Source: Baylisascaris procyonis
Taxonomy: Eukaryota > Nematoda > Chromadorea > Rhabditida > Ascarididae
Direction of reading: 5' to 3'
Length of the DNA stretch: 64,000 nt
NCBI GenBank assembly: GCA_037389465.1
Contig: JAZARR010000154.1
Location: 4,278,001 to 4,342,000, forward strand
Below, one piece after another: positions 1-13,100 of the stretch. A model generated the notes under the pieces. The model did no database searches and was not told the origin of the DNA. It worked only from the letters and a program-made list of their open reading frames with translations. Position 1 is the stretch's first letter, and each line of letters opens with the position of its first letter. The translations under genes were made by a program, and so were the position numbers.

Positions 1-408
1 ATGAGTCTGGTTGATGTTATTCTTTTAATGGTTACCGGTTATCAAAACGTAGAGCCTAGAAGCGTAGAATAGAAGAGGGGAAACGAAAAGGTGCAATAAT
101 AAGGGAAGAGAGTATCACGATGTTGATTGCATTTGAATGAGTCTGGTTGATGTTATTCTTTTAATGGTTACCGATTATCAAAACGTAGAGCCTAGAAGCG
201 TAGAATAGAAGAGGGGAAACGAAAAGGTGCAATAATAAGGGAAGAGAGTATCACGATGTTGATTGCATTTGAATGAGTCTGGTTGATGTTATTCTTTTAA
301 TGGTTACCGATTATCAAAACGTAGAGCCTAGAAGCGTAGAATAGAAGAGGGGAAACGAAAAGGTGCAATAATAAGGGAAGAGAGTATCACGATGTTGATT
401 GCATTTGA

Positions 409-2179
409 ATGATTCTGGTTGATGTTATTCTTTTAATGGTTAGTTACCGATTATCAAAACGTAGAGCCTAGAAGCGTAGAATAGAAGAGGGGAAACGAAA
501 AGGTGCAATAATAAGGGAAGAGAGTATCACGATGTTGATTGCATTTGAATGATTCTGGTTGATGTTATTCTTTTAATGGTTACCGATTATCAAAACGTAG
601 AGCCTAGAAGCGTAGAATAGAAGAGGGAAACGAAAAGGTACAATAATAAGGGAAGAGAGTATCACGATGTTGATTGCATTTGAATGAATCTGGTTGATGT
701 TATTCTTTTAATGGTTACCGATTATCAAAACGTAGAGCCTAGAAGCGTAGAATAGAAGAGGGGAAACGAAAAGGTGCAATAATAAGGGAAGAGAGTATCA
801 CGATGTTGATTGCATTTGAATGAGTCTGGTTGATGTTATTCTTTTAATGGTTACCGATTATCAAAACGTAGAGCCTAGAAGCGTAGAATGGAAGAGGGGA
901 AACGAAAAGGTGCAATAATAAGGGAAGAGAGTATCACGATGTTGATTGCATTTGAATGAATCTGGTTGATGTTATTCTTTTAATGGTTACCGATTATCAA
1001 AACGTAGAGCCTAGAAGCGTAGAATAGAAGAGGGGAAACGAAAAGGTGCAATAATAAGGGAAGAGAGTATCACGATGTTGATTGCATTTGAATGAATCTG
1101 GTTGATGTTATTCTTTTAATGGTTACCGATTATCAAAACGTAGAGCCTAGAAGCGTAGAATAGAAGAGGGGAAACGAAAAGGTGCAATAATAAAGGAAGA
1201 GAGTATCACGATGTTGATTGCATTTGAATGATTCTGGTTGATGTTATTCTTTTAATGGTTACCGATTATCAAAACGTAGAGCCTAGAAGCGTAGAATAGA
1301 AGAGGGGAAACGAAAAGGTGCAATAATAAGGGAAGAGAGTATCACGATGTTGATTGCATTTGAATGATTCTGGTTGATGTTATTCTTTTAATGGTTACCG
1401 ATTATCAAAACGTAGAGCCTAGAAGCGTAGAATAGAAGAGGGGAAACGAAAAGGTGCAATAATAAGGGAAGAGAGTATCACGATGTTGATTGCATTTGAA
1501 TGATTCTGGTTGATGTTATTCTTTTAATGGTTACCGATTATCAAAACGTAGAGCCTAGAAGCGTAGAATAGAAGAGGGGAAACGAAAAGGTGCAATAATA
1601 AGGGAAGAGAGTATCACGATGTTGATTGCATTTGAATGAATCTGGTTGATGTTATTCTTTTAATGGTTACCGATTATCAAAACGTAGAGCCTAGAAGCGT
1701 AGAATAGAAGAGGGGAAACGAAAAGGTGCAATAATAAGGGAAGAGAGTATCACGATGTTGATTGCATTTGAATGATTCTGGTTGATGTTATTCTTTTAAT
1801 GGTTACCGATTATCAAAACGTAGAGCCTAGAAGCGTAGAATAGAAGAGGGGAAACGAAAAGGTGCAATAATAAGGGAAGAGAGTATCACGATGTTGATTG
1901 CATTTGAATGAATCTGGTTGATGTTATTCTTTTAATGGTTACCGATTATCAAAACGTAGAGCCTAGAAGCGTAGAATAGAAGAGGGGAAACGAAAAGGTG
2001 CAATAATAAGGGAAGAGAGTATCACGATGTTGATTGCATTTGAATGAATCTGGTTGATGTTATTCTTTTAATGGTTACCGATTATCAAAACGTAGAGCCT
2101 AGAAGCGTAGAATAGAAGAGGGGAACCGAAAAGGTGCAATAATAAGGGAAGAGAGTATCACGATGTTGATTGCATTTGA
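409..2179. repeat. Higher-order repeat copy 1 (1771 bp, 13 monomers)
   Basis: Thirteen monomers whose diagnostic base after GAATGA reads T,T,A,G,A,A,T,T,T,A,T,A,A. Extra markers are the four-base insertion in monomer 1 of the unit, the short GAAGAGGG and GGTAC variant in monomer 2, AATGGAAG in monomer 4 and AAAGGAAG in monomer 6. The last monomer carries GGGGAACCG instead of GGGGAAACG (A to C at 2126), the only difference I noticed from copy 2. Confidence 0.95.
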
Positions 2180-3950
2180 ATGATTCTGGTTGATGTTATT
2201 CTTTTAATGGTTAGTTACCGATTATCAAAACGTAGAGCCTAGAAGCGTAGAATAGAAGAGGGGAAACGAAAAGGTGCAATAATAAGGGAAGAGAGTATCA
2301 CGATGTTGATTGCATTTGAATGATTCTGGTTGATGTTATTCTTTTAATGGTTACCGATTATCAAAACGTAGAGCCTAGAAGCGTAGAATAGAAGAGGGAA
2401 ACGAAAAGGTACAATAATAAGGGAAGAGAGTATCACGATGTTGATTGCATTTGAATGAATCTGGTTGATGTTATTCTTTTAATGGTTACCGATTATCAAA
2501 ACGTAGAGCCTAGAAGCGTAGAATAGAAGAGGGGAAACGAAAAGGTGCAATAATAAGGGAAGAGAGTATCACGATGTTGATTGCATTTGAATGAGTCTGG
2601 TTGATGTTATTCTTTTAATGGTTACCGATTATCAAAACGTAGAGCCTAGAAGCGTAGAATGGAAGAGGGGAAACGAAAAGGTGCAATAATAAGGGAAGAG
2701 AGTATCACGATGTTGATTGCATTTGAATGAATCTGGTTGATGTTATTCTTTTAATGGTTACCGATTATCAAAACGTAGAGCCTAGAAGCGTAGAATAGAA
2801 GAGGGGAAACGAAAAGGTGCAATAATAAGGGAAGAGAGTATCACGATGTTGATTGCATTTGAATGAATCTGGTTGATGTTATTCTTTTAATGGTTACCGA
2901 TTATCAAAACGTAGAGCCTAGAAGCGTAGAATAGAAGAGGGGAAACGAAAAGGTGCAATAATAAAGGAAGAGAGTATCACGATGTTGATTGCATTTGAAT
3001 GATTCTGGTTGATGTTATTCTTTTAATGGTTACCGATTATCAAAACGTAGAGCCTAGAAGCGTAGAATAGAAGAGGGGAAACGAAAAGGTGCAATAATAA
3101 GGGAAGAGAGTATCACGATGTTGATTGCATTTGAATGATTCTGGTTGATGTTATTCTTTTAATGGTTACCGATTATCAAAACGTAGAGCCTAGAAGCGTA
3201 GAATAGAAGAGGGGAAACGAAAAGGTGCAATAATAAGGGAAGAGAGTATCACGATGTTGATTGCATTTGAATGATTCTGGTTGATGTTATTCTTTTAATG
3301 GTTACCGATTATCAAAACGTAGAGCCTAGAAGCGTAGAATAGAAGAGGGGAAACGAAAAGGTGCAATAATAAGGGAAGAGAGTATCACGATGTTGATTGC
3401 ATTTGAATGAATCTGGTTGATGTTATTCTTTTAATGGTTACCGATTATCAAAACGTAGAGCCTAGAAGCGTAGAATAGAAGAGGGGAAACGAAAAGGTGC
3501 AATAATAAGGGAAGAGAGTATCACGATGTTGATTGCATTTGAATGATTCTGGTTGATGTTATTCTTTTAATGGTTACCGATTATCAAAACGTAGAGCCTA
3601 GAAGCGTAGAATAGAAGAGGGGAAACGAAAAGGTGCAATAATAAGGGAAGAGAGTATCACGATGTTGATTGCATTTGAATGAATCTGGTTGATGTTATTC
3701 TTTTAATGGTTACCGATTATCAAAACGTAGAGCCTAGAAGCGTAGAATAGAAGAGGGGAAACGAAAAGGTGCAATAATAAGGGAAGAGAGTATCACGATG
3801 TTGATTGCATTTGAATGAATCTGGTTGATGTTATTCTTTTAATGGTTACCGATTATCAAAACGTAGAGCCTAGAAGCGTAGAATAGAAGAGGGGAAACGA
3901 AAAGGTGCAATAATAAGGGAAGAGAGTATCACGATGTTGATTGCATTTGA
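2180..3950. repeat. Higher-order repeat copy 2 (1771 bp, 13 monomers)
   Basis: Repeats the same monomer order and the same private variants as 409-2179, offset by exactly 1771 bp (13 x 136 plus 4 minus 1). The array ends 40 bp after this copy closes, in a partial monomer (3951-3990) with GTTGACG and CTGTAAATGG changes. Confidence 0.95.
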
Positions 3951-5283
3951 ATGAGTCTGGTTGACGTTATTCTGTAAATGGTTACCGATAGAGAATGCTG
4001 CAATCGAGATTGCTAAACAAAAATTGAACTTAGCACAAAACGGCTGTCAGCAAAATAACGTAAACACTGCACAACGATCTGCAGCATTTTCCATAATTAA
4101 CATTCAAAAATTATAATGCTCTTTTTTTTTTGTGCTGCGAATTGTTTACTCCATCTTTGAGGTTAGAGTCTTTCCTCTTGCATGTTGAACATATCGTATT
4201 TGCTTGAATATAAGCCCCAGACTTGTTTTTGTTTTTTTTTTTTGTTTTTTGTCTTATTATGCGTTTATATGTTATATTAGGTCTTGTATTATATGTTCTT
4301 CGCGATCCTTAAATAGGACGTGGAGACTCATGTTCGAAGGAGGGTTTATACTTTTCATATTCATATGCATCGCCCATGAAAAAGAAAGAAGAAGCTGAAA
4401 AATGCCCGACCCACCAATTAATGTGGCCGACCGATGAGCAGACAGTGATTGATGATACAATGAGTGATGAGCAATGAAAATTGCTTTATATATCGTTGGA
4501 AGTTTTAATAAATTTTTTCGATGCGCTTTTTTGCATTTTTTGCAATTTATTGCAATTGCAATTGATTACAGTTTTATAAGATAGATTTAAATAATTGCAT
4601 TTACACAAAAAAATATTTGGCGATATTCGTTCATATATTTGTGTTATGCATATCTGCGTTGATATTCATTCGTTTAAAATATTCTCGACTACTTTACCAA
4701 TTGAATTTACATATCTAATAATATTTCATGTCTAATGATCGCTCAATTATATATCCACACGGCTAATAAATAATATGCAAATTTTTTATTTTTGGCATTC
4801 GATCCTTCACTCACTTAACATTAAAGAAACAAGCGCTGATCCACCTTGAATAGGTCAATGAATGAATCGTTGATGTAAATGGTGAGCTGATTAGTCCACT
4901 GAGAGTTTTTGTTCGTTTTTCAGTGACCTTTTTTCTTGTTTTGTTACTTTTGCATTAATTTATTGTTGAAGCATTTCATGTTTGAATTTAATTTCAAAAT
5001 TATGCTCTAAATGCTTTCATATAAAATTGGTGCATTGTGATAAGGTGATAATAACTATAAAATCATTGATAAAAGCGTACCTTAAAAGAACAATGCTATA
5101 TATCACTACAAGTTTTTGATCAAAGAAATAAGCGGAAATAAGACATCAAAAATCGGACAGTCATTTGATTGCGATTCAATTTGAATTGTCTATTTACATA
5201 TTTATTCGATAAATTATAATTGTAAATTTATCGTATTATTATTGAAAATGTTTCTCTTTCAAATAACTCCTATCGTTGTTTCG

Positions 5284-5349
5284 ATATTGCCAGCCGGTTT
5301 TATCGTCAAGAGCATACGTACATGTGATTGGGTAAGCGGCTGGCAATAT
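5284..5349. repeat. Inverted repeat, 13-bp perfect arms
   Basis: The left arm ATATTGCCAGCCG (5284-5296) is the exact reverse complement of the right arm CGGCTGGCAATAT (5337-5349), with 40 bp between them. No target-site duplication or longer terminal repeat is obvious, so it may be a structured RNA, a small inverted-repeat element or chance. Confidence 0.7.
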
Positions 5350-8300
5350 TGGGAGTTTGACAAAATTGGGTGTGGCACATTAATACTTTTTGCTTGTTGT
5401 TTTTACGTGCAAGAAATCTTTGAGCAGTAAAGATGCACTCAAGTATATTATTGAAAGAGGTTAATTTACAGATAGAAAACAATCGCACACAAAGGAGGCT
5501 ATATCTATCCTCTGGAATACGTATTTCAATTCAAGATCCGCTAAACCGATTCGAATAATCCACTGAGTGATCTGAAAAGCCATTATGGATTCGAATTCCA
5601 ATCCTGAATTCGTAAGTTCATTTCTGTGACATCGCAAATTTTCTCCTTCTTTGAAGTTTCCAAGCTCGGAACAAAAATATGACGGCAGAGATGAAAGTTT
5701 TTTGCAAAATACATTTATTTATTTTTTATTTTTCATTAGTTTGCCTCAGGCAACGCGTGCATCTAAGCAAAACATCCAAGATTTGAAAAGCTTTAGCTGA
5801 TGAATTGTAGAGTAGCCCGATGACTTATTGCCATTTTTGCGGCTATGAATCAATCATAACAACGTTATGATTCGATAACGGTATGGCATCAAATATTTCC
5901 GTTTTTGTCAATTTTGTGGATTGGATGCATATAAATTTGTTCTCTCATTTGCACATAATTTGATTAGAAAAGATCGTTGAGCAATTGATAGATTTGTAAA
6001 TCTACTCTATAAAACTTATATCGAATATTTTAAATAGCCCTTATCTTTCATGTGATAAACGATATCCTCATTTGCCGATATTTCGGAGCTCAAAGATCAA
6101 TTTGAATGATTGCCAACATGTCAAAGAAACTTTTTTTCAAATTTCAACACCTTTTAATATGAATTTAATGGTGATACAAATATACCTATGAAGATGCAAT
6201 AAATTAAAAATGCTCTTTGTAAATGCAAATTTATAAAAACACAAAAAATTGAATATTTAAATTTCGTTTTTAAAAAAACGTTTTGTTTGTATATTATTGG
6301 ATTTTTGCATTATTATGTTGTGGGATGATTGTGAAGCGAGTCTTTCTAGTTGTTGAAAAATATATCGTTTCATCTTGAAATTGTTGTCAGCTATCTGGAT
6401 GGATCACAAGATTTTATGATGTTTATATAGGGCGCGAGATCACCGACGAATATTGCACTCCCTATCGCATATTCTCGATGGCTTTGGAATGTTTTTTTTT
6501 CTGCGATGTGAAATGCGCAACCGTTTTGTTGCTGCCTCATATTGTGATCTACGCGATGAACAACGCAAAGAGTGTGTAGTCAGTGTAGATTTTTGAAATA
6601 TTTCATGATAGAAGCTATGTTTAGTGAAGGTGTGGATCATGAAATGCCTATTATAAACCCTCTTTCAGGATAATACCGTAAGAAAGTGGGAATTACCATA
6701 AGCACCCTCTTCGTGATCATATGTTCACATCTCTAGGTTATTTGTCCCGGCCGATCATGTATCCCTGCATTTGGACGACGCAAAGCACTTCAAGGCTGTA
6801 GTTGCGAATACTTTTTAATTATTTTATACCAGCTCCTACTCGGTAACTATACCTGCATCCTCGATTTGTTTATCCTCAAAATCGTATGGGAATCTGAAAA
6901 ATTCTTATTTTTAATTAAACACCGACAAAAAATTTGGGGAAATTATAGGCACTCATGATTATGAGTCGCTCATTAGTTATACTATCTAGTAAATAATTTG
7001 GAAAGCTTGCAAGTCCAAAGGTATTCAAGCAAGGCTTTAAGTTAAATTCAATTCTTGTTGCTGTTACATTTCCAATTCGTTACTCTTAGATCAATGCCAT
7101 TATTGTTTGTTAATTGCTGCTACCCACCCTCCTATAGGTTTCAGTGATCAAACTCCTCGAAAGATCTATAATGAGCGATTACACTCGGCATATATGCTAA
7201 CACATTCTTATTCTTACATTTTTCAAAACGTTTCAAGCAATACTTAGTGGTTTTGCTCTGTTATTCTATGTTAATTTTTATTATAAATGAATTGTAATAT
7301 AAATTTACTTGATTAAATCCATTTCCGGTTATGATTCCTCATTCGGTTATGGTTAGGAATGGATTTAATTCACATTTAATCGCAAATAATAAATAATGCT
7401 TAAAAAATAGGAGAAACAAATCCAAGAAGTTCATTATAGTTTTACTATGAAATATTTGAGAGTTTCGTCGGTTTGTTAGCGTAGAATGTGCCAGAAAATC
7501 GACAAAAATTTTGATCGGTTTTGTCTTTGTAATAAATCTATACAAGAATATTATATTCGATTTACTCTAAATTTCTCAACTATCTTTTTCAACAGTTAAA
7601 TAAATTGCAGCATTTCAAGACTGTAAGGCATGAGCTCGTTCTTATTTAGCGCTCTGCAAATTTACATGTAGATATCTTGGAAGGTGATCGCTCTTTTGCA
7701 AAAGTTCTATGATAGTCTGTTGTTGTATTTTGATGATCTTCTATAGTTTGTAATCATACTGTGATCATCACTTTATTACTTTACCTCATCACTTTGATAT
7801 TACTGTAGATCGATTAAAATTGTCGTATATATATCATTTGATTGAAAATGGTGTCTTTCATATAATTTTAAATGAAACAATGACCGATATTCACTCATAC
7901 TTTGTCTTATGTTTTGCTTTGTTTCAAAATGCCTCCTTATGGTCAAAAAATACAGTACTATTTATTAAGTACTTTTACGACAATTATACAGTATGTTTAT
8001 TGCCGTCTGATTTACGGTAGTGCATATAAAATCGATGCGTTTATTTCGTCTAGTCTACGATAACGAATATTTGCTATCCGCATTTATTTTGTCTAGTCTA
8101 TGGTAGTGCATTATGTATTTCCTTTATAAATATTTGCAGTGATCAAAAGTCGATCGTTTTTGTTTGTTTCTTTTTATTTTGCAGTATCTCGTATCGGTTT
8201 CTCGCATCGTTTCGTCGTCGTCAGTGAAACAGTTTCTGTGTGCGATGAACGGTCGTATGGAGTTTATTTCTATGGCTATGTTAGATGCGATTTATACATC

Positions 8301-9968
8301 GTTTGGGTATCTCTACGATATTTTCACTAAATGTTCATTCGTCGAGATGATTTCTAGCTATGCGACTTATGAAAGTCGTTTTTATGATGTCGATCTTATT
8401 TTATAGATATATATTGGGCGAATAGCAAGCACTAAGCACTAAGGCTTGTATTTGTAGTTCTTCAAAAATTTAAATAATTCACCCCTCTCGTCTCCTTCTT
8501 CTAATCCCCTCCCCAACCTTATTTCACATCTCTGTCCTTGAAGCAATCATCAAATAGTTGAGTGTTGACCCTGATGCTGACCTTTCCTAGACACCCAACA
8601 CGTAGTTTCATTTTTATATTTTATTCGTTATGAATGGAATAACGATTATTATCAGTGCTATAACAAAAGCTCAATTCCCATCTATATGAAGATGAAATAT
8701 TTCCAGAAAAAGCTTTATTAAGTGCTTCACAAATTTACGTTGGTGATGTATCTCGATCTTAGTTCCGATCCTTATTTGGCAACCAAAGAACGCGATATTC
8801 GGAATGTAGTCGATAATGAACCGCTAACTAGGGAACAGAGGGCAAGTTCTATTATTTTTAATGCATCTTTTATATAATCAATTTTATATAATATACTGCT
8901 AGAATAGTGATTGAACGATGCATTCATTATGAGACGTTCCCATGGATTGCTTCAATATAGAGAAAATCAACACAATTTCAAATCATATTCTAGTTTAGGA
9001 AGCATTAATTTTTTTGGTGTCTGAGCCATCGAGGGATCATATTCGATTTACCGTATTTCCTCATTTATAAGTCCTCCTTTCTTGTAAGCTACCGTCTCGA
9101 GCATACTGTATTTCTCGTGTTTTGCATTGCTAAAGGTCATAACCTCAGGTGCTTCTCGTCAAGTGTTATTCAAGTGGGTGTGGTAGTTATGATTATTTAA
9201 TACAAATAATGAGTGATATCTACTGCATAATATTCAGATTTAAATGTAGAACACATGGAAGCATGACGTCATCGATGAAAGATTACTTGCATTCTCACTG
9301 ATGAAGAGTGAAAACGTTCGTGGTGATGAGTTGAAGTTCCACATATAGGAGAGGGTGGATAGTAAGATTAATCCATTCCAGTCTAAAATAAGCAAGAAAA
9401 GGATAGGAGGCCTTTTTCTAAACTTCCTCTTCACATAAATGAAAGAAAATAGGAGGAAATTCAAGCAAACATTTTCTTCTTTTTTTATATCTAAGCTTCT
9501 TTTTCTATTATATGGGCAGGTTACCTTAAAAAATAAATTCATTCTCCTTCGAATATTCAGATATATTTTTGAAGTATCTCCTCATGCTTGAGTTCATAAG
9601 TTTTATCGCTATTATCGGCCGAACGTTTTTAATCCAAGTATATAAATTTAGTACGTTGAATATAACGATTTATATTAGCCCATAGTTTCCGTAATATGTA
9701 AATTAAGATACAAACATTAAGCTTCATAAGTTGGAGTTGGAAAAATGCAAATTTTTGATTTTTGATATATCCGACGGTATAGATCGAATAATAAAATTTG
9801 CATACCAGACTGTATCATCGAGGGTTTCAGCGATCGTAAGTTGTTCTAGTGTGTGGCTATATTTCAAATTCAATTTGTGATAATTTACTAGAGATGAGTT
9901 GAAAAGTTTTCAGGGTAGTGCTGCTTCTTTCCTTCCTATGCCGTTCCCCTCCCCTTTCAGTGAAAACT

Positions 9969-10093
9969 TTCCGCACTTTAATATGCAAATTTTATCAGTT
10001 TATTCTACCTTTCCGCACTTTAATAAGCAAATTTTATCAGTTTATTCTACCTTTCAGCACTTCAATATGCAAATTTTATCAGTTTATTCTATC
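9969..10093. repeat. Three tandem 42-bp repeats
   Basis: Units begin at 9969, 10011 and 10053 with TTCCGCACTTTAATATGC-type starts and a shared TTTATCAGTTTATTCTA end. The repeats stop about 35 bp before the first recognised hexokinase exon. The period is a multiple of three, so two frames stay open across the block, but the translation shows nothing recognisable. Confidence 0.9.
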
Positions 10094-10127
10094 AGGAATT
10101 AATGCATTTTTATATGAGGGAATTTAG

Positions 10128-13100
10128 ATCGATCAAGTTTGTGGTTGTTTGCAATTGTTGGAGGGAGATCTTCGAAGATTGATGAACGAATTAACAATTA
10201 GCATCGATAATGGTCTTTCGAATAGTCCTGGTTGGTTTTCACATTTAATTGGGCTAATCTTTTATTAATTTTTCGCTTTGAATTAAAAGTTTCTGCTTAA
10301 GTTTCCTTTGAGGAACGCAAAACAACTTCTAGTTGGATGCTGTCAGTGATCTTAGATACCTTTATTTCGAATGCGCTAATTTTTGAATTAAGTTTATTTA
10401 CGTCAGACTATATCTATATTTGTTTAAGTTTAGTAGTATATGAAGCAACGACCAATCATCTAGTATTACGATAGTTTTCTATCATGTTCTTTATTGCCTG
10501 ATTTAGACTGTGGTCTATTAGGGACACTTTTACGAACACATATGGTGATCGGTGAAAAAAAGCATCGAAAGCAACCAATATTGCAAAGGTATTAGAGGAG
10601 CACCACCATTACACGTTGAATTGTACGAAAGAACGATAGGTTTATCTATATAAGTCAATTCTTGAGTGGATACTTAATGAGTGCAATTGTTGTTTGTTTT
10701 TTAAAGTAATTAATATAGTGATCTGTAGTTTCCTCTATAGTAAAATGATGGTGGAAAAAATTTAAATTAATCTAATTACATAATTATTTTTAATCTTTTT
10801 GTTCATTTTGTTGAAATTATATTAATCGATTGTTGTTTTAGAAGCAGTTTCTTCCCTAAAAATGTTGCCTTCGTATCTACGCTCGGGGCCAAACGGTACC
10901 GAAAAAGGCGATTTTCTAGCACTCGATCTTGGTGGTACAAATTTTCGTGTGCTATTGGTAAGATTGGACGGAAAAAATGCGAAAATGGAAGGACGAATCT
11001 TTCGGCTTCCCGAACACATAATTAAAGGCACCGGAACAGGGGTAATTCATTCATTGCTTTTGACTTCTTTCTAACAATTATCAGTTTTTAATATCGTATT
11101 TTGATATTCTGCCACTTTATCCGGAATAAAATTGAGGCTTATAAGTCTCTCCATATCTGTTTTTTCGAACTCCACGATTAGTAGATGAATGCAAATCGAT
11201 GCCGGATCATTTTTTTTTTTTTTGGCTAGTTTATGAATTGAAAAAGTGTCGAAGAAAGCATTTTAAAGGGGCATTTATTCCGGAGCAGGAAAGTATATAA
11301 TAATGAATGGGTTCCGGAAAGAAAACTTAAATCTTTTCGACGTCGTTTTCTCTCTTCTTTTTTTTTTCAAATTTAGTGCTGCAACAAGCGAACCCTGCTG
11401 AAGCGTTGACTGCTGAGCAGTATCAACTAGTGTACTACGAGAATCTTTGAAGGTGTTGATTTTCGAAGAGTAAACTGTAATTAGGCATGCTTATAAAAAT
11501 AAGAACTTCAAGAGATAAGGGATCTTGGCCACAGGTTTCTGAGTTCTTTCAGGAAGTAAGATAAAATGAAAAAAATAACAAACGATAAATTTCGGGCAAT
11601 GAAAATTATTAATAAAGTAACGATGCGTTATAGCCTCTAAAAATCTAAACAAGTGAACGATAGTGTACTGATCATATAGATCCGTATCGAATCGCAATTT
11701 CTACGTAAGCAACAAACAGATATGAAAGCTGATAGATGTGAATTATATACCTGCAGAAATTATTGCTTTCCTCTGTGATTGCGTTGTAATTTAGAGTATA
11801 GGTTTAGTTCTTGTATATACGCTGATTACACAACTACAAAGAGTGTGAATGAAAGCTGTCCACTGCTCTCACTCTCGTTCATATTCAACGTAGTACTCTC
11901 GAAAATGTTAAGTTGTATTGATTCAGGCTAAATGCTTGTTGTTTCTATCATATAAATACGAGATATATTTTTTGGTAAGTAATATTTAAATTGTGGAATT
12001 CAATGGAATCTTGGATTTGCAATTCTAGAAAAGTGGAGAAGTTAAGCAAAAATTTCGTTCTCTTTGGGCTCTTTTGGTCAACTTGAGCGCCTATGTTCAT
12101 TCCATACTAGCGCATGAGTAATATGGTACATATGCCTGATTCAGGTTAAAGGCTTAATTCTCCGATCCGTACTGCACCCACAACGATTATGCAGACACCG
12201 TCTTCGAAAATCGTAAAAACTCTGATCATGGCATTAGCGTACAAATTTTGCTTATAGCTCTTCGATCATATCGCCGAATGTCTAGCAAAGTTCATGAGTG
12301 ATATGAAGCTGTCTTGTTCGGGTCGTAAACTTCCTCTCGGATTCACATTCTCGTTTCCTTGTGCACAAGAAGGACTCACAAAAGCGCGTCTCATAACATG
12401 GACGAAAGGATTTAGTGCAAGTGGCGTCGAAAGTGAAGACGTTGTCAAATTGTTGCGTGAAGCTTGCCAACGTCGTCAGGTAATATAATTCCATTCAAAA
12501 CACTTAAAATACTCCTTTTTATTTATAAATAAATAGTAGCAGATAAACGTAAAACATATTGATAAAGATAAAGATATGCATTAGCATATCTTTATGGGGA
12601 CGATAACTATGTGGCATTATCTTATGGGAAACGCAAATTTTCCTGCAATTCCTTAATGAAGGTTTTCCTGTATTTGTCTATTTGCCTAAGGACTGACTCG
12701 TTTGGAAAAGGAAGAAAGTTAGCTGAAAGATGTTATACCATCACATAATCAGGCAGCATATTTTCAAACATTGGAACGTTGGACGTGTTATCCTAGAATG
12801 GCAGCGTTCATAGAAATAATGCCACCTTTGCCAAAGGCTATCCTTCTTTTCCGAACTCGTAGTTTTCAGGATTTTGTTCCAAGCTTTCAGGACTTTGTTC
12901 CAAGCTTTCAGGATTTTGTTCCAAGTTCTATATCACTTAAAAGGGATCTGGATTTGGAATTCTTTTTCTCTCTTTTTGATAAGTTCTTTTCTCGCTTGTA
13001 TCGAACTTCAAAATTTATTGAAATTTAATCAACAGTCCTTATCGAATTCGTCAAATTTTTTGATCGAATCTATCAAAAACATTTTTTTTTTCAAATTCAT

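Larger units (their letters stand above)
1..3990. repeat. 136-bp satellite array with 13-monomer higher-order structure
   Basis: Head-to-tail tandem array of a 136-bp monomer. Starts fall at 1, 137, 273, 409, 549, 684, 820 and onward at 136-bp steps to 3951, giving 29 full monomers plus a decayed partial one. It is cut by the left window edge, so its true size is unknown. Two monomers (from 409 and 2180) are 140 bp through a four-base insertion after GGTTA, and the next in each case (549 and 2320) is 135 bp through loss of one G in the GAAGAGGGG run. The base after GAATGA is A, G or T and labels monomer types. Stop codons interrupt it and I see no coding potential. It looks like satellite DNA; a centromeric, subtelomeric or heterochromatic role cannot be judged from sequence. 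Confidence 0.98.
3991..10127. other. Intergenic stretch between satellite and hexokinase
   Basis: About 6.1 kb of AT-rich sequence in which I can support no gene. Open frames are short and lack recognisable motifs. It holds an inverted repeat at 5284-5349 and three 42-bp direct repeats at 9969-10093. The hexokinase start codon must lie here, on an upstream exon I could not locate. A 35-codon open stretch from the ATG at 8745 looks protein-like, but its only donor does not match the phase needed to join hexokinase. Confidence 0.6.

Noticed and set aside
1..3990. CRISPR-like regular repeat array
   Set aside because: Whole 136-bp units repeat with no unique spacers, and the window is eukaryotic; it is a satellite.
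8745..8850. Protein-like stretch MYLDLSSDPYLATKERDI as hexokinase exon 1
   Set aside because: The only donor after it leaves phase 1, whereas the exon at 10128 needs phase 0, and it does not resemble hexokinase N-termini.
9240..9542. 100-codon minus-strand open frame as a gene
   Set aside because: Low-complexity hydrophobic and basic composition, no splice or domain evidence; within chance length for AT-rich DNA on this scale.
10862..11074. ATG at 10862 as the hexokinase start
   Set aside because: The frame is open upstream to the acceptor at 10841 (AVSSLK) and joins in phase to the exon at 10128; this Met is the internal conserved KMLP residue.
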